Origin: Stieleria sedimenti
GTDB taxonomy: Bacteria; Planctomycetota; Planctomycetia; Pirellulales; Pirellulaceae
Length of the DNA: 51,989 bases
Assembly: GCF_025060895.1 (NCBI RefSeq)
Contig: NZ_JANZKV010000205.1
Coordinates: 3,892 to 55,880 of the forward strand
Direction of reading: 5' to 3'
Numbering within the stretch: the stretch's first letter is position 1; each line of letters opens with the position of its first letter. The notes beneath the pieces were generated by a model. The model saw only the letters and a list, made by a program, of their open reading frames with translations, was not told the origin of the DNA and did not search any database. The translations under genes were made by a program, and so were the position numbers. Positions 1 through 8,644 of this stretch are shown piece by piece.

Positions 1-50
1 GTATTGGGCTAAAGCCGCCCGTTTCGCTGCTCCGCAGCGAAACGGAGATC
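1..50. repeat. REP-like palindromic repeat, copy A (partial)
   Basis: The segment carries GGGCTAAAGCCGCCC followed by a hairpin whose arms are GTTTCGCTGC and GCAGCGAAAC, then GAGATC. The same modules, in this or the opposite orientation, recur at 36632-36696, 37449-37552 and 51921-51989. Here it lies just beyond the 3' end of the minus-strand lpdA gene. Its left end is cut by the window edge. The family is defined only by comparison inside this window. Confidence 0.7.
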
Positions 51-66
51 ACCAGAAAGCGATCGA

Positions 67-1458
67 TCAGGCCGTGTGGATGGCGCGTTTGTCGACGGCC
101 AATGCGGCTTCGTGCATCGCTTCGGCCAAGGTCGGGTGGGCGTGGCAGGTTCGGGCGATGTCTTCGCTGCTGGCACCGTACTCCATCGCCGCGGCGGCTT
201 CGGCGATCATGTCGCCGGCTCGGGCGCCGATGATGTGGACGCCCAAGACGCGGTCGGTCGTGGCATCGGCCAGGATTTTGACGCGGCCGTCGGGCTCGCC
301 CAGGGTTCGGGCGCGGCCGTTGGCGCCGAAGGGGCAGACGCCCTTGTTGTAGGCGACGCCGGCTTCCTTGAGTTCGTCTTCCATCTTTCCGACGCTGGCG
401 ATCTCCGGATGCGTGTACACGATCGCGGGGATGACGTCATAGTTCAGATGGGTTTTCATGCCGGCCATTCGCTCGACGCACACGACCGCTTCTTCCATCG
501 CTTTGTGGGCGAGCATGGCGCCGCCGATGCAGTCGCCGGTGGCGAACACGTTTTCGACGGAGGTTTCAAAGTTTTCATTGACGGGGATGAAGCCGTGGCG
601 GTCGGTTTCCAGGCCGATCGATTCCAACCCGATCGAATCGGTTGCGGGACGTCTGCCGGTGGCCAGCAAGACACGGTCGCACGTGATCGGGTCGCCGTCT
701 TTGACCTCGACGACGCACTTGTCGCCCTTGACACGTGCCGACTGGACGAAGGTTTTCAGCTGGAACTTGAAACCCTGTTTCTTGAAGGTGCGGAGCGCGA
801 TGCTCGCCAATTCGGAATCGATGCCGGGGAAAATCCGATCAAAGGCTTCCAGCACGGTGACTTGGCTGCCGAGTCGATTCCAGACACTACCGAGTTCCAT
901 GCCGATGTAACCGCCGCCGATGACGACCAGATGTTCGGGAACTTCGGGAAAGCTGAGCGCGGTGGTGCTGTTGCCGATGCGGTCGCCGTCTTCTTCGACG
1001 CCCCGCAAGGTGGCCGGGACGCTACCGGGGCAGAGCAGGATCCGGTCGGCTTCGATCACGACCGGTTCCTCGCCCTGGACCACGATCGAATTGAGATCGC
1101 GCAGTTTGCCGCGTCCGTGGTAGGGCGTCACCTTCTGCTTTTTGAACAGCATGTCGATCCCGCCGGTCAGCGTATCGACGATCTTCGTTTTGCGATCCAT
1201 CATCGCGGCGAGGTCGAGGTCGAGCGAGCCGATTTTCAGTCCATGCTCTTTGAAACGGTGCTTGGCCTCTTCGTACAAATGGCTCGATTCCAGCAGCGCC
1301 TTGCTAGGAATGCAACCGACGCGCACGCACGTCCCGCCGAATTGAGCATTTTCATCGATGCACGCGGTGTCAAATCCCAGCTGTGCGGCGCGAATGGCGG
1401 CGACGTAACCGGCCGGGCCACCGCCGAGGACAACTAATTCGTGTCGGACCGTCTTCAT
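67..1458 (-). CDS. lpdA: Dihydrolipoyl dehydrogenase (E3)
   Basis: FAD-dependent pyridine nucleotide-disulfide oxidoreductase that reoxidises the dihydrolipoyl group of 2-oxoacid dehydrogenase or glycine-cleavage complexes with NAD+. The 463-aa product shows an N-terminal FAD motif (GGGPAGYVAA, from residue 12), the redox disulfide in GGTCVRVGCIPSK (C44 and C49), a second nucleotide-binding motif (VVIGGGYIGMELGS), the FAD motif ATGD, and the C-terminal active-site HPTLAEA with its partner His. Length and motif order match the family. I chose the ATG at 1458 because the protein then starts MKTVRHELVVLGGGPAG, as E3 proteins do; the open frame runs 31 codons further upstream without homologous character. 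No E1 or E2 gene is adjacent, so the partner complex cannot be named. A 17-bp tandem duplication lies 11 bp upstream of the start. Confidence 0.95.
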   Translation of the reverse strand: MKTVRHELVVLGGGPAGYVAAIRAAQLGFDTACIDENAQFGGTCVRVGCIPSKALLESSHLYEEAKHRFKEHGLKIGSLDLDLAAMMDRKTKIVDTLTGGIDMLFKKQKVTPYHGRGKLRDLNSIVVQGEEPVVIEADRILLCPGSVPATLRGVEEDGDRIGNSTTALSFPEVPEHLVVIGGGYIGMELGSVWNRLGSQVTVLEAFDRIFPGIDSELASIALRTFKKQGFKFQLKTFVQSARVKGDKCVVEVKDGDPITCDRVLLATGRRPATDSIGLESIGLETDRHGFIPVNENFETSVENVFATGDCIGGAMLAHKAMEEAVVCVERMAGMKTHLNYDVIPAIVYTHPEIASVGKMEDELKEAGVAYNKGVCPFGANGRARTLGEPDGRVKILADATTDRVLGVHIIGARAGDMIAEAAAAMEYGASSEDIARTCHAHPTLAEAMHEAALAVDKRAIHTA

Positions 1459-1469
1459 GAGCTTGCGTT

Positions 1470-1503
1470 GTAAAAGGGTTGCTTGCGTAAAAGGGTTGCT
1501 TGC
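1470..1503. repeat. 17-bp perfect tandem duplication upstream of lpdA
   Basis: The unit GTAAAAGGGTTGCTTGC occurs twice head to tail (1470-1486 and 1487-1503), with a further partial copy (GCTTGCGTT) on the left. It falls in the 5' leader or promoter region of lpdA on the minus strand. No function is evident; replication slippage is a sufficient explanation. Confidence 0.8.
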
Positions 1504-1700
1504 GGAGATTTGCCGAAAAGAAGCTGACCAAAACTTGCAGTGCACTACCATAGGCGGCCGAGGATTCTTGGTAAATCACGGGGTTGTCCTGGAGCGGCCG
1601 ACGGGGACAATTCTGGCGTGGTTGATTTCCCCCAAGCCCGCCGCCAACGCAACGGGGCGATGGCCCGACGCGATGTCCCCCCTCCAGGCGTTCCCAACCC

Positions 1701-2852
1701 TTGCCCAAAAAACGCATCCGAAAATATGCCGGTCCGGTGCTCGCGATTGCGTTGTTCGCATTGGCGGTGCGGTTGCTGATCCGCGAAGCCCATCAGATCA
1801 CGTGGGATGAATTCGTTCGCGGATTGACCGGTGTGCCCGCCAGCCAGATCGTGATCGCGGCGTTCTTGATCGCGCTCAACTACGGGTTGCTGATCGCCTA
1901 TGACATTTTGGCGCTGCGCTATGTCGCACGCTCGCTGCCGCTGCGACGAATCGCCCTGGTCTCGATCGCCGGTTTCTCGCTCGGCAATAACCTGGGCACG
2001 CTGTTGGCGGCCGCGCCGATTCGGTTTCGGTTTTACTCCCAGTGGGGACTGCCAGCGGGCCAGATCGTCGCGTTGATCTCGGTGGTCGGGCTGACGTTCT
2101 GGAGCGGGTGGTGGTTTCTCGGTGGGCTGGTACTGATCTGGGTGCCCATCCAACTCCCCCCGGATGTGACGCTGCCGTTCGCGACGCAAACGCTGGGCGT
2201 CGTGCTAATCTCGCTGGCGATCCTTTATTCGCTGGTCTGCTTTCTGTGGCGAAAACCCTGGCCGATCGGCGAACTGCATCTTCGTCCGCCGCGACCGGGA
2301 TTGATGTTCGTCCAAGCGTCGGTGGCGGCGGTCGATTTGCTGATCTCCGCGACCGCGTTGTACCTGGTCTTGCCCGGTGATTCGGTGGTCCCGTTTGCTC
2401 AAGTGCTGGCCGCCTACCTGGTGGCGATCGGCGTCGCGATGATGACGCAGGTGCCGGGGGGATTGGGCGTGCTGGAAGTCATTTTGTTGACGCTGCTCAA
2501 GGGGACCGTCGGCGACACCGTCTTGGCGTCGGTGCTGATTTTCCGTGTGCTTTACTACTGGTTGCCGTTGCTGGCCGGCATGATCGCCCTGGTCGGTTAT
2601 GAAATTTTCAGCGGGGCGGTCGCCGCCCGCGAGGCAACGGGAATCGTCATCGATCCGGAACGTGTCGTCGCCCCCGCCGTGCCGGTGGACTCAACACACA
2701 CCGTCGACTCCGGGCGGCGGTCGGAGTCAGGGGACAGCGGTCATTCACCAGGCAGCACCGCTGCAGTCGACCGCGGCGACTCGGGGGGCATCGGCGACCA
2801 AGAAATCCTGCTGCCCGAGTTCCAGGATGACAACAAGCCGGCCGACGGCTGA
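1701..2852 (+). CDS. YbhN/UPF0104-type integral membrane protein (LPG synthase TM-like)
   Basis: A 383-aa polytopic inner-membrane protein with about eight hydrophobic segments from residue 11 to 310. It resembles the lysylphosphatidylglycerol synthase transmembrane region (PF03706, YbhN family). Typical features include the SLGNNLGTLLAAAPIRFRFY region and MTQVPGGLGVLEVILLTLL late in the membrane domain. The soluble catalytic domain of true MprF proteins is absent: the last 70 residues are a low-complexity acidic and Ser/Gly-rich tail. The start is a TTG at 1701 giving MPKKRIRKYAG, a basic N-terminus before the first helix; no in-frame ATG lies just upstream. In other bacteria this family is linked to lipid flipping or membrane homeostasis; the substrate here is unknown. 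Confidence 0.8.
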   Translation: MPKKRIRKYAGPVLAIALFALAVRLLIREAHQITWDEFVRGLTGVPASQIVIAAFLIALNYGLLIAYDILALRYVARSLPLRRIALVSIAGFSLGNNLGTLLAAAPIRFRFYSQWGLPAGQIVALISVVGLTFWSGWWFLGGLVLIWVPIQLPPDVTLPFATQTLGVVLISLAILYSLVCFLWRKPWPIGELHLRPPRPGLMFVQASVAAVDLLISATALYLVLPGDSVVPFAQVLAAYLVAIGVAMMTQVPGGLGVLEVILLTLLKGTVGDTVLASVLIFRVLYYWLPLLAGMIALVGYEIFSGAVAAREATGIVIDPERVVAPAVPVDSTHTVDSGRRSESGDSGHSPGSTAAVDRGDSGGIGDQEILLPEFQDDNKPADG

Positions 2853-2925
2853 GAGCTGATCGGCGATCCTAGCTGATCGGCTATACTGAAGGGGTCGATT
2901 TTCCTTCCACCTCCCCCCGCCGGTC

Positions 2926-5900
2926 ATGACTGTTTCGATGACGTGTTCGTCTTCCGCTGGCTTGTTGTCCCCGCTGCGTCGGCTGACCCTGTGCGTTCTG
3001 GTCTGTGCCGCGGGCGCCCTGGCCTGTGCCGCGGGCGCGTCGATCGCGGCCGACGCCCAACCGCTTGAACCATCCGGCTCTGGTCAGGCCGACATCCATC
3101 GCGTTGACTTCAATCGTGACGTGCGGCCGATTCTCGCCAAGCACTGTTTCACTTGTCACGGACCGGATGAAGGCACGCGCGAGGCGGATCTACGCTTGGA
3201 CACCCAAGCCGGTGCGCGGCAAGATCTGGGTGGTTACCAGGCAATCAAACCCGGTGCGGTCGAGGAGAGCGAACTGATTCTACGCGTGACCAGTGACGAC
3301 GAGGACCTGCGGATGCCGCCGGCGGACGGGCACCCGCCGCTGGACGAGACCGAGATCGCGACGCTCCGCCGGTGGATCCATTCGGGCGGCGAGTACGAGG
3401 TGCATTGGTCGTTTCAGGCGACGACCGAACCGTCGCTGCCGGCGGTTCAAAATCCCGGCTGGTGCCGTGGTCCGATCGATCGCTTTGTGCTTCATCGGAT
3501 GGAACAGAACGGGTTGTCGCCGAATGCCGAGGCCGATCCCGTCTCGCTGATTCGTCGCGTTTATTTGGACTTGCTGGGGACCACCCCGACGCCGGAGGAG
3601 GTCGATCGGTTTGTCGCCAGCGACCGCCCCGATGCCTACGAAGCACTGGTCGATCGCTTACTTGCCTCGCCGGAGTACGGCGAACGGTTTGCCCGATCTT
3701 GGTTGGATCTGGCCCGTTACAGCGACACCAATGGTTACGAAAAAGATCGGCCACGCACGATCTGGCCCTATCGAAATTGGGTGATCGATGCACTCAATGC
3801 CGACAAGCCGTATGACGCGTTTTCGATCGAACAGCTGGCCGGGGACATGCTTGCCGATGCCACCCGGTCGCAGCGTATCGCGACGGGATTTCATCGCAAC
3901 ACCATGCTCAATGAAGAGGGTGGCATCGATCCGCTGGAGTATCGGTTTTATGCCATGGTCGATCGCGTCGCCACGACCGGAACCGTTTGGATGGGACTGA
4001 CGACCGGATGCGCCCAGTGTCACACGCATAAATACGATCCACTGACGCACACGGATTATTACGCGTTGATGGCGCTGATGGACAATGCCGATGAACCGGA
4101 GCTCAACGCGGATCCCCCGGCGGTGATCGAGCAACGTGTATCGATCCAGCAGCAGATCGCGGCGACGGAGAAAGACATCGTCGATCGCGTGCTGTTGGCC
4201 GATGACGGCGACACGACGCTTCAGGCCGCGTGGGCGGACTGGCAAGCCGAGCGTCGGGAGCAGCTTTCGGATTGGCGGACGGTCGCGCCGGATCGAATGG
4301 AATCGACGATGCCCACGCTGGCGGTCCTGGACGACGGATCGGTGCTGGCCTCGGGCGACGCAACCAAACGCGACGTGTATTCACTGACGATGCCGGCCAT
4401 CGATTCTGACAAACCGATCACGGCGATTCGCATCGAAGCGTTGTCGCACCCGACGCTACCGGCCAAAGGACCGGGACTCGCCTTCTACGAAGGTCGACGC
4501 GGTGATTTCTTTCTCAGCGAACTGGAGATGTCGAGCGGAGAAACCCCCGTGGCACTCGCCGTCGGCACGACGTCCGTCCCGAACGCCAAACCGGGCAACG
4601 GAAAAACCTTTCCGGGCAATCTGTTTGACGCTGACGGCTCAACCGGTTGGTCGATCCCCGGTGACGCCGGCCAAACCCACCGTCTGGTCATCCCCCTGGA
4701 TCCGCCGACGCGGCTGGACCAGGCCTGGTCGCTGGAGATGCTCTTCGAGCGTCATTATGTCGCCGGACTGGGACGCTTTCGGATCGACGTGACGACCGAT
4801 GAGCAACCCCAAGCGATGCAGATTTCCAGCGATCTGCAACGTCAATGGCTCGCATCCAAGACGTCGGGCCGGATGTCACCGGAATTGAAACAGGACTTGG
4901 CCCTGGAATTCTTACGGGGGGCCGACGAGATGGCCGAGCATCGTAAGCCGATCGACCGCTTGCGGAACCAGCTCCCCGATGATGTTCGCACGTTGGTGAT
5001 GCAGGAGCGGCCAGAGACCAATCGACGCGTGACCCGGCGACGTCATCGCGGCGAGTATTTGCAGCCCAAGGAATCGGTTGACGCAGCAGTGCCGGAGTTC
5101 TTTGCGACCGGTCCCGAAGACGGGCCGAGTGATCGGCTGGAATTGGCGCAATGGTTGGTCAGCGATGCAAACCCGCTGGTCGGACGCGTGACGGCAAACC
5201 GTGCTTGGCGTGAATTTTTCGGCACGGGCATCGTGCGGACCGCCGGTGATTTCGGCACGCAAAGTGAGCCGCCCTCGCACCCCCAGTTGCTCGACTACCT
5301 GGACGTCCGACTGCGCGACACGTCGGCCGACGGGATCCGCTGGTCAATCAAGCGTCTGCACCGGGAAATCGTGCTCTCGGCGACCTACCGCCAATCGATC
5401 GGCACGCCCCCATCGGCGGACCCCGACAACCGGCTGCTGTCGGTGTTTCCCTATCGCCGGTATGACGCCGAACGGATTCGAGACGCGTTTCTTTCCGGTT
5501 CGAGGCTGCTGTCCAGGCAGATCGGCGGTCCGAGTGTTTATCCGCCACAGCCCGAGTCGGTCGTTCAAATGGCCTACGGCAACACGGCCTGGCCGACATC
5601 GACAGGGGCCGACCGCTATCGACGTTCGCTGTACACCTACAGCAAACGCACCGCTCCCTTTGCCGCGTACACGACGTTCGACGCCCCCTCGGGAGAATTG
5701 TGCATCGCCCGACGCGATCGCAGCACAACGCCGCTGCAAGCGTTGACTCTGCTCAATGATCAGATGTACTTGGAAATCGCCGAGGGGTTTGCCGACGCTG
5801 CGGTTCGCGATGCGGGACGGTCCGGCAGCGAAGCGGAGCCGCGTGACATCGCCCGACGCCTATTCCGCCTTGTCCTGGTCCGTCAGCCCGGCGACGGCGA

Positions 5901-6009
5901 ACTGGACGCGATCCTGACGTTTTTCCGAAGCCAATCCGAACACGAGCGACCCTGGATGCTGGTCGCCCGCGCGCTGATGAACACCGACGAAGCCATCACG
6001 ACACCATGA
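2926..6009 (+). CDS. PSD1 family protein: cytochrome-c motif, DUF1549 and DUF1553
   Basis: A large exported protein (1027 aa) of the planctomycete PSD1 type. An N-terminal signal segment (about residues 14-44) is followed by a planctomycete cytochrome-c-like domain with haem motif CFTCH at residues 74-78 (start VDFNRDVRPILAKHC). DUF1549 follows from about residue 160 (GPIDRFVLHRMEQNGLSP, YGERFARSWLDLARYSDTNG, GCAQCHTHKYDP, which holds a second CxxCH). A beta-rich insert spans about 450-640, and DUF1553 lies at about 705-1027 (RLELAQWLVSDANPLVGRVTANR). The stop overlaps the ATG of the DUF1501 gene by 4 bp, so the two are translationally coupled, as this pair usually is. Their biochemical role is not established; periplasmic redox or polymer processing has been suggested. 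Confidence 0.93.
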   Translation: MTVSMTCSSSAGLLSPLRRLTLCVLVCAAGALACAAGASIAADAQPLEPSGSGQADIHRVDFNRDVRPILAKHCFTCHGPDEGTREADLRLDTQAGARQDLGGYQAIKPGAVEESELILRVTSDDEDLRMPPADGHPPLDETEIATLRRWIHSGGEYEVHWSFQATTEPSLPAVQNPGWCRGPIDRFVLHRMEQNGLSPNAEADPVSLIRRVYLDLLGTTPTPEEVDRFVASDRPDAYEALVDRLLASPEYGERFARSWLDLARYSDTNGYEKDRPRTIWPYRNWVIDALNADKPYDAFSIEQLAGDMLADATRSQRIATGFHRNTMLNEEGGIDPLEYRFYAMVDRVATTGTVWMGLTTGCAQCHTHKYDPLTHTDYYALMALMDNADEPELNADPPAVIEQRVSIQQQIAATEKDIVDRVLLADDGDTTLQAAWADWQAERREQLSDWRTVAPDRMESTMPTLAVLDDGSVLASGDATKRDVYSLTMPAIDSDKPITAIRIEALSHPTLPAKGPGLAFYEGRRGDFFLSELEMSSGETPVALAVGTTSVPNAKPGNGKTFPGNLFDADGSTGWSIPGDAGQTHRLVIPLDPPTRLDQAWSLEMLFERHYVAGLGRFRIDVTTDEQPQAMQISSDLQRQWLASKTSGRMSPELKQDLALEFLRGADEMAEHRKPIDRLRNQLPDDVRTLVMQERPETNRRVTRRRHRGEYLQPKESVDAAVPEFFATGPEDGPSDRLELAQWLVSDANPLVGRVTANRAWREFFGTGIVRTAGDFGTQSEPPSHPQLLDYLDVRLRDTSADGIRWSIKRLHREIVLSATYRQSIGTPPSADPDNRLLSVFPYRRYDAERIRDAFLSGSRLLSRQIGGPSVYPPQPESVVQMAYGNTAWPTSTGADRYRRSLYTYSKRTAPFAAYTTFDAPSGELCIARRDRSTTPLQALTLLNDQMYLEIAEGFADAAVRDAGRSGSEAEPRDIARRLFRLVLVRQPGDGELDAILTFFRSQSEHERPWMLVARALMNTDEAITTP

Positions 6010-7424
6010 ACCTAAAAGAACTCACACGCCGGCAACTGTTCGGCGCCTGCGGAATCGGGCTGGGAAAAATCTCCCTGGCATCGCTGCTGTCACGCGACGT
6101 GTCCGCTGCGGATTCCCCCACAGCCCCGTTTGCGTCGGGCGGGCTGCACCACCCGGCGAAGATCAAACGGGTGATTTACTTGTTCATGGCCGGTGCGCCC
6201 AGCCAGTTGGACTTGTTCGATCACAAACCCAAATTGGTCGAACTGGAAGGGAAACCGATCCCACCGTCGGTGATCGCCGGACAACGCTACGCGTTTATCC
6301 AGCCCGGGGCAGCCGTGTTGTCGCCCCGCTTCAAATTTAACCGCTACGGCCAATCGGGAGCCCAGATCGCCGAACCGTTGCCGCACCTGGGCGAGATCGC
6401 CGACGACGTCGCGTTCATCCGCAGCGTGCACACCGACCAATTCAATCACGCACCGGCACAGATTTTCGTCAACACCGGCAGCCCCATCCCCGGGCGGCCC
6501 GCGATGGGGTCCTGGCTGACCTACGGGTTGGGCAGCGACGCCGACGACCTGCCCGGTTTTGTGGTCTTGAAAAGCGGCGGAAACCTGTCCGGCGGGGCGG
6601 CGATGTGGAGCAACGGATTTCTGCCCGGCGAACACCAGGGCGTGCCGTTTCGAACCAGCGGCGATCCGATTCTGCACGTGGCCAACCCCGCGGGGGTCAG
6701 TCGCCAGACCCAGCGTGCGACGTTGGATCTGGTCAGCGATTTGAACCGTCGCCGCATGGAGTCCCTGGCCGTCGATGGGATTCGTTCGCGGATCGAGTCC
6801 TATGAAATGGCGTACCGGATGCAGACACGAGCGCCGGAGTTGATGGACTTTTCCGGCGAGTCGGACGACACGCTTGCGATGTATGGCACCAAGCGAGAGG
6901 ACACCGGTTCCTTCGCCAAAAATTGCCTGCTCGCCCGCCGATTGGCCGAACGCGGTGTCCGATTCATCCAGCTGTACCACTCCGGTTGGGACCATCACAG
7001 CAATGTCGAAGGCGGGTTGAAAAATCAATGCAAGGCAACCGACCAGGGGTGCGCCGCGTTGGTCAAGGACCTGAAGCAGCGTGGGATGCTCGATGAGACG
7101 CTGGTGGTCTGGGGCGGCGAGTTCGGACGCACACCGATGGTGGAAGCCAGCGCCGCGCTGGGACGATCACTCGGTCGCGACCATCACCCCCAAGCCTTCA
7201 CGATGTGGATGGCCGGCGGTGGTGTGCGAGCCGGACAAACGATTGGCAAAACCGACGACCTGGGATTCCATCCGGTCGAAGATGCCGTTCACGTCCATGA
7301 CATCCAGGCGACCATCCTGCACCAACTGGGCATCGACCACGAGCGATTGACGTTCACCTTTGCCGGTCGCCCGTTCCGACTGACCGACGTGCACGGATCG
7401 GTGATCAAGAAACTGGTCGGGTGA
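6006..7424 (+). CDS. DUF1501 family protein, Tat-exported
   Basis: A 472-aa member of DUF1501, a family distantly related to sulfatase and alkaline-phosphatase folds and nearly always encoded beside PSD1 proteins in planctomycetes. The N-terminus has a twin-arginine-like signal (LTRRQLFGACGIGLGKISLASLL, residues 6-28), suggesting export of a folded protein. Family landmarks are IYLFMAGAPSQLDLFDHKP near residue 58, FNRYGQSGAQIAEPLPHLG, and the C-terminal VVWGGEFGRTP and GRDHHPQAFTMW, which hold likely metal ligands. It starts with an ATG inside the ATGA overlap with the upstream gene. A minus-strand terminator follows at 7431-7467. The substrate is unknown. Confidence 0.93.
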   Translation: MNLKELTRRQLFGACGIGLGKISLASLLSRDVSAADSPTAPFASGGLHHPAKIKRVIYLFMAGAPSQLDLFDHKPKLVELEGKPIPPSVIAGQRYAFIQPGAAVLSPRFKFNRYGQSGAQIAEPLPHLGEIADDVAFIRSVHTDQFNHAPAQIFVNTGSPIPGRPAMGSWLTYGLGSDADDLPGFVVLKSGGNLSGGAAMWSNGFLPGEHQGVPFRTSGDPILHVANPAGVSRQTQRATLDLVSDLNRRRMESLAVDGIRSRIESYEMAYRMQTRAPELMDFSGESDDTLAMYGTKREDTGSFAKNCLLARRLAERGVRFIQLYHSGWDHHSNVEGGLKNQCKATDQGCAALVKDLKQRGMLDETLVVWGGEFGRTPMVEASAALGRSLGRDHHPQAFTMWMAGGGVRAGQTIGKTDDLGFHPVEDAVHVHDIQATILHQLGIDHERLTFTFAGRPFRLTDVHGSVIKKLVG

Positions 7425-7430
7425 AGGCAT

Positions 7431-7467
7431 AAAAAAAGCCCGATGCCGCGGCAAAGCAGCATCGGGC
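7431..7467 (-). terminator. Rho-independent terminator of the cysteine-rich protein gene
   Basis: Read on the minus strand, a 9-bp perfect stem GCCCGATGC/GCATCGGGC (arms 7438-7446 and 7459-7467, 12-nt loop) is followed at once by seven T residues. It lies 30 bp past the stop codon of the minus-strand gene 7497-8147. On the plus strand no T-tract follows, so it should act mainly on the minus strand. Confidence 0.88.
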
Positions 7468-7496
7468 CTGATGTTTAGGCTCGTAAAGGTTCGAGC

Positions 7497-8147
7497 TTAG
7501 ATGTTGGTGTCTGCGTCCGGAGTCGGAGCAGGCGGTGCATCGCTGGCGCTTGCTTCAGCCGCAGCAGGTGCAGCTTCGACAGCCGGTGCTTCCATGATGA
7601 CGCCGCCATCGCATGCGGCACACGGTGCTGCAGTCATAACAGCTCCGCCACAGGCGTTGCAGGGTGCCGGTGCTCCACAGCATGGAGTCGGTGCGGGTGC
7701 ACAGCAAGGAGTCGGTGCGGGTGCACAGCAAGGTGCCGGTTCCGGAGCACAGCAAGGTGCCGGTTCCGGAGCACAGCAAGGTGCCGGTTCGCAGCAGGTG
7801 GGCTCGGGAGCACAGCAGCTCTTACGGGCCTTCAGCTTTGCACACAGACGTGCGAACAGCTTCGGACGGCTGGCGCCACCACAAGCGGGTGCTGGTTCGC
7901 AGCAAACCGGTGCCGGCTCGCAGCAGACAGGTGCCGGCTCGCAGCAGACAGGTTCCGGAGCGCAGCAATCTGCACTACGGGACTTGAGCTTGGCCAACAG
8001 TCCTCCACCACACGCATTCTTCGCGTGCAGCTTCGAGAACAGTCCACCACCACAGTTGCCAGCGTAAGCCGACGATTCATTCATGGCGAGAGCCGCACCC
8101 ACCAAAAGTGCAAACGCGGCAATCCCGCTGACCACATTCCGATTCAT
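7497..8147 (-). CDS. Secreted cysteine-rich protein with CC-pair repeats
   Basis: A 216-aa exported protein without a recognised enzymatic domain. The N-terminus (MNRNVVSGIAAFALLVGAAL, ending SSAYA before GNCGGG) is a good Sec signal peptide. The mature part has 30 Cys. A first block has CC pairs exactly 7 residues apart (61, 68, 75, 82) in a CCEPAPV repeat. A second block starts at 111 with spacings of 7, 6 and then 8 residues (CCAPEPAP, CCAPAPTP). Two CxxC motifs follow (CNAC 163-166, CAAC 176-179), then a Pro/Ala/acidic tail. Related CC-rich proteins occur in planctomycetes, but their function is not known to me; metal binding or a disulfide-linked envelope role would fit. The ATG at 8147 is supported by a strong Shine-Dalgarno sequence. 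The gene has its own terminator. Confidence 0.85.
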   Translation of the reverse strand: MNRNVVSGIAAFALLVGAALAMNESSAYAGNCGGGLFSKLHAKNACGGGLLAKLKSRSADCCAPEPVCCEPAPVCCEPAPVCCEPAPACGGASRPKLFARLCAKLKARKSCCAPEPTCCEPAPCCAPEPAPCCAPEPAPCCAPAPTPCCAPAPTPCCGAPAPCNACGGAVMTAAPCAACDGGVIMEAPAVEAAPAAAEASASDAPPAPTPDADTNI

Positions 8148-8152
8148 TGTTT

Positions 8153-8158
8153 TCTCCC
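8153..8158 (-). promoter_or_regulatory. Ribosome binding site of the cysteine-rich protein gene
   Basis: GGGAGA on the minus strand, 5 nt before the ATG at 8147. It decides the start against an upstream in-frame codon at 8195 and is stronger than most leaders in this window, which suggests high expression. Confidence 0.75.
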
Positions 8159-8644
8159 AAGTGTTTCGGATTTTTTGGTGCGATCCTCTACGCACACTTT
8201 TTCAAATCAGAAGCCATATCCAGGCTCCCCCGTTGGTTCCAGCGTCGGTGACCATCACCGAAACTTCCGAACACGCAAGATAGGTGCTTTGCGGAATGTT
8301 TGCGGACCACGTGATTTCGTGGATAAAGTAACTTTGGCGAGACCCGTGTCAATCGCACCAACCCCCGAAACAGGACAGAAAATCTGTCGTGGAGGTTGCC
8401 CGACGAGGTCGCCCGGGTTTTAGGCCCGCCGGCTTCGGATTCGCGAAAAAGCCAAGAAAACCGGCGTATCACGAGCTTATCCGCGACCTAGAACACCAAT
8501 AGACACCACCCTTTCGAGTGGCGTGTAGGTCAATTTGTCACGCCATGTCTTGAGCGAAAGGGTGCAAATAGTGGCAAGAAAAGATTGCCTATTTTTCCCA
8601 AAGTGGGCGGTTCAAGTTCCGATTTTGCGCTTTCGGTGGTCCGC
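8159..8644. other. Intergenic region upstream of the cysteine-rich protein gene
   Basis: No convincing coding sequence on either strand. It should hold the minus-strand promoter of the cysteine-rich gene and contains a nested stem-loop at 8507-8564, listed separately. I could not identify promoter hexamers with confidence. Confidence 0.5.
8507..8564. other. Nested long stem-loop
   Basis: Outer arms CACCCTTTCG (8507-8516) and CGAAAGGGTG (8555-8564) pair perfectly over 10 bp. Inside them TGGCGTG (8519-8525) and CACGCCA (8539-8545) pair perfectly over 7 bp around a 13-nt loop, with an asymmetric internal loop of 2 and 9 nt between the stems. It lies about 80 bp downstream of the lipoprotein stop on the minus strand but lacks a T-tract, so it is not a standard terminator. 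It could be a 3' UTR structure, a small RNA or a protein-binding palindrome. Confidence 0.55.

Noticed and set aside
76-1437. 453-aa open frame on the plus strand opposite lpdA
   Set aside because: It mirrors lpdA codons in antisense, has no domain or leader, and its composition is typical of shadow frames in GC-rich DNA.
2854-2881. Direct repeat AGCTGATCGGC (2854-2864 and 2871-2881) as an operator before the PSD1 gene
   Set aside because: The two copies are short, similar GATCGGC words are common in this GC-rich DNA, and no regulator gene is near.
7501-8067. 188-aa plus-strand frame rich in QQGAGSGA repeats
   Set aside because: It is the antisense reading of the cysteine-rich repeat gene, which has a signal peptide, ribosome site and terminator.
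8571-8588. Sigma-54-like TGGCA...TTGC sequence
   Set aside because: The distance between GG and GC is two bases longer than the required spacing, and no gene starts correctly downstream.
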